5,005 nucleotides of DNA, taken from Verrucomicrobiales bacterium. GTDB lineage: Bacteria > Verrucomicrobiota > Verrucomicrobiia > Verrucomicrobiales > DEV007. This document shows positions 1 to 5,005 of the stretch, one piece after another. The position numbers and the translations under genes were made by a program. Under the pieces are notes generated by a model that searched no databases, was not told where the DNA came from, and was given only the letters and a program-made list of their open reading frames with translations. The stretch is from NCBI GenBank assembly GCA_007123695.1, contig SLGN01000272.1, forward strand, positions 1 to 5,005, written 5' to 3'. The stretch's first letter is position 1. Each line of letters starts with the position of its first letter.

Positions 1-1
1 C

Positions 2-616
2 ACCGTGGCCTCCACTGGGGGCAGCGTCGAGTTCCGTTTTTCCGGCGACACCACCAGCCCTGGCACCGACGCCTACCTTCTGCTCGGGCACGGTGGCACT
101 GGCACCGGAGGCGACCACGGCGGCAACATCACCGTGCTTGCCCACACCAATGTAAACTTCCGAAGCACGAACTCCAGTTCGACCACCAATGCCAACCAGC
201 GCGCCTACGTCCAGCTCGGGCACGGGGGCTTCGGGGCGAGCGGAAATCTTAGCGGCGCGATCGTCGTCCGCGCGGAGACCGGCACTCTTCAGTTCCGCGG
301 AGGGGGCAGCAACGCCGACAACAGCGATCCGGGTAACGGGATCCCCAACACTGCCGGTGCTTTCCGCTACGCCCAACTCGGCCACGGCGGCGCCCACGCG
401 ACAGGGAGCCACAGCGGCAGTATCTCCGCCTTCTCCCAGGGCAGCATCACCTTCTCGAATTTGCGCACCGACCGCCCCGGCTTCAGCAGCTACGTCCAGC
501 TCGGCCACGGCGGTTTCGAAGCGGCCAGCCCCGACGGGCACGAGGGCGACATCACCGTGGCCTCTTTCGGGGGATCGGTCACCTTCACCGGCGCCACCAG
601 CGGCTCCACCGACTCC
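2..616 (+). repeat. N-proximal part of the fragment: partial unit plus units 1-4
   Basis: Bases 2-73 are the tail of a unit whose opening lies upstream. Unit 1 (74) has YLLLGHGG in place of the usual YxQLGHGG. Units 2-4 open with canonical YVQLGHGG, YAQLGHGG and YVQLGHGG. Unit 2 is longer (54 residues) because of an Asn/Asp/Gly-rich loop near residues 101-117 of the fragment. Unit 4 has a two-residue-longer spacer (SPDGHEGDI) between the opening motif and the GDI element. These units are not close copies of one another or of the following six-unit blocks beyond the shared motif. Confidence 0.8.
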
Positions 617-3600
617 TACGCCCGGCTCGGCCACGGCGGCACCCCCCCGACCGGCACGCAGCGCGGCGACATCGCGGCGCTGGCGAACAACGCACTGAGC
701 TTCACCGGGGGGGCCAACTCGGCACGCTCCTACGCGCAGCTCGGCCACGGCGGCTACGACGCAGACAGCCCGCTCGGCCACAGCGGTCGCATCGCGGTGG
801 CGGCGAGAAGTTCAAACATGAATTTCATTGGCGGTACCGGGGCTTCGACCGAGTCCTACGCGCAGCTCGGCCACGGCGGCTTCGACGCGGCAGGGGCGCA
901 CAATGGCGATATCGTTGCGCGTGCCGCCGGTAACTTCATTTTGGATAGCGGTCAGGGCGCCGAAGGGGTGCGCTCCTACGCGCAGCTGGGCCACGGCGGG
1001 ATGCGGGCGGCTGACTCGACCGATCCAGCATCCGACCTCACTGGAACCATCACGGTCAGCAGCCATTTCCAAGGCAAGTTCACCGATCTCGGCGACTTCG
1101 ATGGCGACGGCGAGCCCGACGAGATCGAGATCATCGAGAGCACGAGCACCAGCACCCCGAGAATGCGCTTCCGAGGAGGTGTCGCTGGTAGCGAGGATCA
1201 CTACGCCCAGCTCGGCCACGGCGGTCTCGGCAACGAGGGCTCGCACAGCGGGAGGATCGACGTAACCTCCGGGCACACCCTGACGCTGGCCGGCGGGGCC
1301 GGCGACCGGGGCTACGTGCAACTCGGCCACGGGGGGCATAGTGCCGCAGCGGACGGCGGCGGTCACTCGGGCACCATCCAGGTGGTGACCACCGGCATCC
1401 CCGCCAACGCCAGCATCACCGCCACCGCCGGGACGGGGCTGGAGAGCTACGTCCAACTGGGCCACGGAGGCTTCGAGGCGCGGGGAAGCCACCGTGACGA
1501 CATCCGGGTGCTCGCGCACAGCTCCCTGACCTTCACGGGCGGCGCCAACTCGGTGCGCTCCTACGCTCAGCTCGGCCACGGCGGCCACAACGCCGACAGC
1601 CTCCTCGGCCACAGCGGCCGCATCTCGGTCGCCACGCGCAACGCCAACCTCAGCTTCACCGCCGGGGCCGGCGCTTCCGAGGAGGCCTACGCGCAGCTCG
1701 GCCACGGCGGCTTCGACGCGGCTGGGGCGCACAATGGCGACATCGTCGTCCGCTCGGCCGGCAACTTCCTCTTCGACGCCGGACGCGGGGACGGAGGGAT
1801 GCGCTCCTACGCGCAGCTCGGCCACGGGGGCATGAGAGCGGCGGGCTCCACCGACCCGGCGGCCAACCTCACCGGCAACATCACCATCAGCGGCCACACC
1901 GCCGGCAGTAGCCTCAGCAACTTCGCCGACCTCGACGGCTTCGACGGCATCGACGAGATCGAGATCAACCTGGGCACGAGCGGCACCGGGATGCGCTTCC
2001 GCGGCGGCGTCGCCGGCACCGAGGGCCACTACGTCCAGCTCGGCCATGGAGGCTTCGGCAACACGGGCTCCCATGGCGGCACCGTCGACGGCACCATCGA
2101 CGTGGAATCCGGGCGCACCCTTTTGATCGAAGGCGGCGCCGGCGATTTCGCCTACGCCCAGTTCGGCCACGGCGGGCACAGCGCCGCGGCGGTCGGGGGC
2201 GGCCATACCGGCGACATCCGCGTGGTGACCACCGGCATCCCAGCCAACGCCGACCTCACCGCCACCGTCGGCACCGGGCAGCACAGCTACGTGCAGATGG
2301 GCCACGGCGGCATCCTCGCCGCCGGGGACCATTCCGGCGATCTCTTCGTGACCTCGCACCGGAACGCCACCTTCGTCTCGAGCAGCTCGACCCTTTCCCA
2401 CCAATGGCAGTACGCCCAGCTCGGCCACGGGGGGCTCGGGGCCTTCGGCAGTCATTCCGGCGACATCTCGCTGCGTGCCGGCGCGGGCGGCAGCGCGGGC
2501 ATCATCGACTTTACCGCCGGCAACGCCGTCCAGGCCACCCTCGGCGCCGAGGGACGCTACGCCCAACTCGGCCACGGCGGCATCGCCGCCGGGGGCGGGC
2601 ACAGCGGCGACATCCAAGCGGTGGCGCTCGGCAACGTCCGCATCCGCTCCGGTCGCCTCGACGGCGCCTACGCCCAGGTTGGCCACGGCGGTCTTGTCGG
2701 GCCGAGTGGACCGGACGGCACCGGGGGCGGCAACTCGGGTTCGATCCGCTTGGCCTCGCTCTCCGGCAACGTCCTCGTCCGCTCCAACACCGACTCCAGC
2801 ACCAGCGGGGGGCCTCCCGGATACGGCACCTACTCGCAGGTCGGTCATGGCGGCTACCACACTACCGGAGACAACGAGGGCGACATCGTCCTGCGTGCCG
2901 GCGGCAACATCGAAATCCGCATGGACCGCGGCAACGTGCCGGGCGGTTTCCTCGGCAACTACGCCCAAATCGGCCATGGCGGCTACGAAACGGAAGGCGA
3001 CCAGAGCGGGAACATCACCGTCAGCGCCGGTACCGACGGCGACCACAGCGACGTGTTCCTCGTCGGCGGAGTCCCCGAGACCACGACCTTCACGTCCAGC
3101 GGAAACGGTAGCCTCTCCCTGCTTAGCGGGGGCGGAGGCGCCGACCGCTACGCCCAGATCGGCCACGGCGGCAACTTCGCCCGCGGCAACCACGGTGCGG
3201 TCAATCCCGACGGCAACGCCACCGAGACGATCTCGGTCACCGCACTTGGCGACGTGCTCGTCACCTCCCGCGGAGGCACCCGCGGCTATGCCCAGATCGG
3301 CAACGGCGGGAACAACGCCAACCCCCTGACCGGCCCGCGCGGCGCCGCCGCCCACATCGTGGTGCGCAGCACCGGCGGCAGCGTGCTCGTGACCGGCAGC
3401 ACCGGCACCACCGCCTACGCGCAGATCGGGAACGGCGGGCGCGACAACCAGGGCGACCACCGCGGCAACATCCTCGTCGAGGCTGCCGAACACGTCGCCT
3501 TCACCAGCGCGCAGTCCAACACCAGCACCGGCAGCACCGGGTACACCCAGCTCGGGCACGGCGGCCTCGGCGCCGCCGGCGACCACAGCGGCACCATTGT

Positions 3601-5005
3601 TGTCCGCGCTGGCCTCGGCGTCGTCGAGGGCGACATCACCTTCACCGCCGGCAAGGGCAGCGACCGCTACGCCCAGCTCGGCCACGGCGGGCGAAGCGCG
3701 GCTGGCAGCCACAGCGGCGACATTTCGGTGGAGGCCTGGGGCAGCGTCAGCTTCCTCGGCGGCGGCTTCCGCAACGCGACGAGCGTCACCTCCGGCGAAG
3801 TGGCTGCCGCCGCCATCGCCGGGGGCGGGGAATCCGGGCAGATGCGCATCAGCACCAGCGCCTTCGGCAGCCAGCTCGAGCGCGGCACCGTCTTGATCAC
3901 TTTCAGCGACCCCGCCGCTCCCGAATACGCCGAGATCACCGACGACTTCTCCGGCAATCTCGTGGATATGAACGGCTACGTCGTTGGCATGATCGACTAC
4001 AGCAACGGCACGGTCTCCTTCGACCTCGCGGTCGCGAACGTGGACAGCACGGCAGCTTCGACCTTCAACCACGGTAGCTACAGCCGCGCCTACGCCCAGC
4101 TCGGGCACGGTGGGTCGGCCGCCGGAGGAGCCGGGCACAGCGGGGACATCACTGTCGACGCCGGCCTCGGCGGTGTCGAAGGCAGCATCCTCTTCCAGGG
4201 GGGCGTGGCCACCGACAACTACGCCCACCTCGGCCACGGAGGGCGCTCTTCCGCCGGAGATCACAGCGGTGACATCACGGTGAGCGCTCTCGAGGACATC
4301 CTCCTGCTAGGGGGCGGCGGCAACGTCAACACCGTGCGCCAATACGCTTATGCGCAGGTCGGTCACGGCGCTTGGAACAATGCCGGGGACCTCTCCGGGG
4401 CGATCATGGTGAACGCCGGCGGTCGCGTCGAAGTCGCGGCTGGCGGAGGCACCGACTCCCTCGCCGCGATCGGCCACGGCGGCCGATCCTCCACCGGCGA
4501 CATCGACGGGGACATCACCGTCAGCGCAGGATCGGATGTGGTGGTCTCCGGCGGGCAGAACATCCCCAACGGACTCGGCGGCGAGCTCGGTGGCTCCGTC
4601 AGCTACGCCCAGATCGGCCACCACGGGATGCGCGGCTCCACTGGCGACAGCACCTTCACCGGAAATGTGTCGGTTACGAGCGGCGGCGCCGTCGATCTGA
4701 TCGGCGGCACGCGCGACACCACCCATGCGGTGATCGGCCATGGCGGCCGCAACAACCAAGGCACCCGCATCGGCGACGTCACCGTGCAGGCTGTCGGCGA
4801 CATCACCGGGACGAGCAGCAGCGGCACCCGCGGCTACACCCAGATCGGGCACACCAACCGCGTCACCACCGGCAGCGTTCCGGGCGACATGGAGGGCAAC
4901 GTCTCGGTTCGCTCCACGGCAGGCGCGATCACCTTCACCGCCGGCTCGGGCACCGAATCCTGGGCCCACATCGGCCACGGCGGACGCCAGAGCCTCGGCG
5001 ACCAC
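2..5005 (+). CDS. Giant repeat-containing surface/secreted beta-solenoid-like protein, internal fragment
   Basis: This frame is open for all 1668 codons and is truncated at both window edges, so no start, signal peptide, ribosome binding site or stop can be judged. Coding on this strand is supported by 35 recurrences of YxQ[LIV]GHGG: differences between copies fall mostly at third codon positions (Ala gcc/gcg/gct, Gly ggc/ggg/gga/ggt, His cac/cat, Gln cag/caa) or are conservative L/I/V/M swaps. The product is rich in Gly, Ala, Ser, Thr, Asp and Val, has no Cys, and only two Lys (around residues 358 and 1217 of the fragment). Alternating-hydrophobic segments such as ITVSA and DIVVRSAG resemble filamentous-haemagglutinin and autotransporter passengers, so I infer a long beta-helical extracellular protein acting as an adhesin or cell-surface filament. 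The exact family is not recognised; ligand, secretion route and regulation are not visible. Confidence is high for the reading frame and moderate for surface location. Confidence 0.93.
617..1447 (+). repeat. Six-unit super-repeat, block A (units 5-10)
   Basis: This block of 277 residues contains units of 114, 126, 120, 225, 111 and 135 nt. It is followed immediately by block B, whose units have lengths 114, 126, 120, 222, 123 and 135 nt and match one-to-one in sequence. Diagnostic shared segments are FTGGANS at the end of unit 5, GHSGRI in unit 6, FDAAGAHNGDIV in unit 7, MRFRGGVAG in unit 8, and VVTTGIPANA in unit 10. Unit 8 is long and holds an acidic EF-hand-like loop. Units 6-8 use many more A/T-ending codons than their partners in block B. 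Confidence 0.9.
1094..1129 (+). other. EF-hand-like calcium-binding loop candidate in unit 8
   Basis: The twelve residues DFDGDGEPDEIE place acidic side chains at loop positions 1, 3, 5, 9 and 12 with Gly at 6, the pattern of EF-hand and dockerin-type calcium loops. It sits in the additional segment that makes unit 8 about 33 residues longer than a typical unit. Position 8 is Pro rather than the usual hydrophobic residue, and I cannot see convincing flanking helices, so it may be a free-standing calcium loop of the kind found in extracellular proteins. Calcium binding is inferred from the motif alone. Confidence 0.5.
1928..1963 (+). other. Altered counterpart of the EF-hand-like loop in unit 14
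   Basis: The equivalent position in block B reads DLDGFDGIDEIE. The Asp at loop position 5 is Phe and the Gly at position 6 is Asp, while the flanking acids at 1, 3, 9 and 12 remain. By the standard EF-hand pattern this would weaken metal binding, though a shifted ligand set is possible. It is the same element as the loop in unit 8, diverged after duplication. Confidence 0.45.
2078..2101 (+). repeat. 12-nt tandem micro-duplication in unit 15
   Basis: Bases 2078-2089 (ggcaccgtcgac) and 2090-2101 (ggcaccatcgac) are adjacent 12-mers differing at one base, coding GTVD then GTID. This accounts for the four extra residues in unit 15 compared with its partner unit 9 in block A, which has a single RID at this place. 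The change keeps the frame. It looks like a slippage event after, or during, divergence of the two blocks. Confidence 0.75.
2288..3541 (+). repeat. Variable central units 17-25
   Basis: Nine units follow block B without a clear higher-order copy. Unit 17 opens YVQMGHGG and ends in a Ser-rich stretch and an HQWQ sequence with one of the four tryptophans in the fragment. Units 18 and 19 have the standard YAQLGHGG; units 20 and 21 switch to Val (YAQVGHGG, YSQVGHGG) and units 22-25 to Ile (YAQI). Unit 20 has a Gly/Pro/Ser-rich spacer between motif and beta segments. Unit 22 is 63 residues long, with extra sequence after its ITVSAG segment. Units 24 and 25 replace the motif His with Asn (GNGG). 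Confidence 0.8.
3542..4348 (+). repeat. Two-unit sub-repeat (units 26-27 and 28-29)
   Basis: Units 26 and 28 share a segment not seen elsewhere, AGLGVVEG and AGLGGVEG, placed after the GTIVVR/GDITVD strand. Each is followed by a unit opening with GHGGRSAAGSHSGDI (27) or GHGGRSSAGDHSGDI (29). This indicates duplication of a pair. The pairs are separated by about 100 extra residues carried at the end of unit 27. Unit 29 has YAHL instead of YAQL. Confidence 0.7.
3770..4081 (+). other. Extra domain of about 100 residues inserted in unit 27
   Basis: Unit 27 spans 141 residues against the usual 42. Its first 34 residues are a normal repeat; from about base 3770 the sequence leaves the repeat pattern until YAQLGHGG resumes at 4091. 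The insert begins with an Ala-rich stretch, then has beta-type segments (GTVLITFSD), an acidic turn (ITDDFSGNLVD) and a strand-turn-strand, GMIDYSNGTVSFD, at bases 3986-4024. That last pattern resembles the IDYxTGxVxL type of beta-hairpin seen in small beta-rich domains of phage and surface proteins, a similarity judged by memory only. I infer a small folded beta-domain looping out of the solenoid; its role is unknown. Confidence 0.55.
4349..5005 (+). repeat. Eroded units 30-35
   Basis: Here the opening motif departs from consensus in nearly every unit: YAQVGHGA (4349), LAAIGHGG (4460), YAQIGHHG (4604), HAVIGHGG (4724), YTQIGHTN (4835) and WAHIGHGG (4961). The downstream strand elements (GDITVSAG, GDVTVQAVG, GNVSVRS) stay recognisable, so the fold is probably retained while the surface motif varies. 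Position 4 is Ile in units 31-35, unlike the Leu of units 26-29. The last unit is cut after GDH. Confidence 0.75.

Larger units (their letters stand above)
1448..2287 (+). repeat. Six-unit super-repeat, block B (units 11-16)
   Basis: This is the tandem partner of block A, 280 residues, offset by 831-840 nt. The longest exact nucleotide match I found by eye is 37 nt, bases 1686-1722 against 855-891, at the start of units 13 and 7. Length differences are small and in-frame: one residue fewer in unit 14 than in unit 8, and four more in unit 15 than in unit 9. Similarity stops at the next boundary: unit 17 (from 2288) does not resemble the start of the block. Two copies are therefore visible, not three. 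Confidence 0.9.
74..5005 (+). repeat. Array of 35 GHGG-type protein repeat units
   Basis: Each unit starts at the Tyr (or replacing residue) of YxQ[LIV]GHGG. Start bases are 74, 206, 368, 491, 617, 731, 857, 977, 1202, 1313, 1448, 1562, 1688, 1808, 2030, 2153, 2288, 2411, 2558, 2669, 2831, 2960, 3149, 3287, 3416, 3542, 3668, 4091, 4220, 4349, 4460, 4604, 4724, 4835 and 4961. Median and commonest spacing is 126 nt (42 residues); most units are 37-49 residues, with long ones at 977, 2030, 2960 and 3668. After the opening motif most units have a second conserved element, GxHSGDI or a close variant, then two short beta-type segments and a polar turn. A 42-residue unit would fit two solenoid coils of about 20 residues; that structural reading is inference. 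Unit 35 is cut by the window edge, and the array evidently continues in both directions. Confidence 0.93.

Noticed and set aside
189..698. + strand open frame of 169 codons in another phase
   Set aside because: It lies entirely within the repeat frame, is made of low-complexity Ala/Ser/Thr/Pro, and shows no motif of its own.
828..1265. + strand open frame of 145 codons starting at an internal ATG
   Set aside because: It sits out of phase inside units 6-9, with no ribosome binding site that stands out and no recognisable protein features.
2404..3329. Overlapping + strand open frames (2404-3111, Arg-rich, and 2475-3329, Ala/Ser/Thr/Pro-rich)
   Set aside because: They are alternative phases of the same GC-rich repeats. 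Amino acid changes between repeats are not conservative in these phases, whereas they are in the main frame.
812..4264. Antisense open frame of 1150 codons on the - strand, with a similar shorter one at 4307-5005
   Set aside because: Its codons align exactly with the sense codons, so it can only be interrupted where the sense frame uses TTA, CTA or TCA. These are very rare here: a tca at 812-814 and a cta at 4307-4309 give its stops. The repeat variation is synonymous in the sense frame, so the antisense frame is a by-product of codon bias.
4307..4309. Rare CTA codon and the region around it as a possible gene boundary
   Set aside because: The main frame reads straight through with the repeat pattern intact on both sides, so there is no boundary.
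74..5005. CRISPR array or intergenic DNA repeats suggested by the regularly recurring short motif
   Set aside because: The recurring core is about 24 nt, but it varies at third codon positions, the spacing is uneven and always a multiple of three, and the intervening sequence is coding. It is a protein repeat.

Overview
The whole window lies inside one very large protein-coding gene on the + strand. The frame starting at base 2 runs 1668 codons to base 5005 with no stop, so neither the start nor the end of the gene is present. By eye the sequence is about two-thirds G+C or more, with strong G/C preference at third codon positions. This fits a high-GC bacterium, most likely one with an outer membrane given the protein type. 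I cannot separate Pseudomonadota, Verrucomicrobiota or Planctomycetota from this fragment.

The product is a giant repeat protein. I count 35 copies of a unit that opens with YxQ[LIV]GHGG, usually continues with AAGxHSGDI, then has alternating-hydrophobic stretches (for example ITVSA, VSFLGG) and ends in a short Gly/Ser/Thr/Asp turn. The commonest spacing is 126 nt (42 residues, also the median), with a range of 111 to 423 nt. There are no cysteines and only two lysines. This architecture suggests a secreted or surface-displayed beta-solenoid, like the passenger of a filamentous-haemagglutinin-type (two-partner secretion) exoprotein or an autotransporter. That class is inferred from composition and repeat style; no secretion signal, translocation domain or transporter partner falls in the window. 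I do not recognise the specific family and give no gene symbol.

Region by region: units 1-4 (to base 616) are moderately diverged. Units 5-10 (617-1447) and 11-16 (1448-2287) are a tandem duplication of a six-unit block, matched unit for unit. Units 17-25 (2288-3541) are individually variable, including two neighbouring GNGG variants. Units 26-27 and 28-29 look like a second, two-unit duplication, and unit 27 carries an extra domain of about 100 residues. From unit 30 (4349) to the window end the motif erodes (GHGA, GHHG, GHTN, and loss of the Tyr).

I see no RNA genes, mobile elements, CRISPR arrays, promoters or terminators. The most informative signals are the nested repeat architecture, a marked third-position GC difference between the two duplicated blocks, an EF-hand-like loop intact in one block and altered in the other, and the domain inserted in unit 27.
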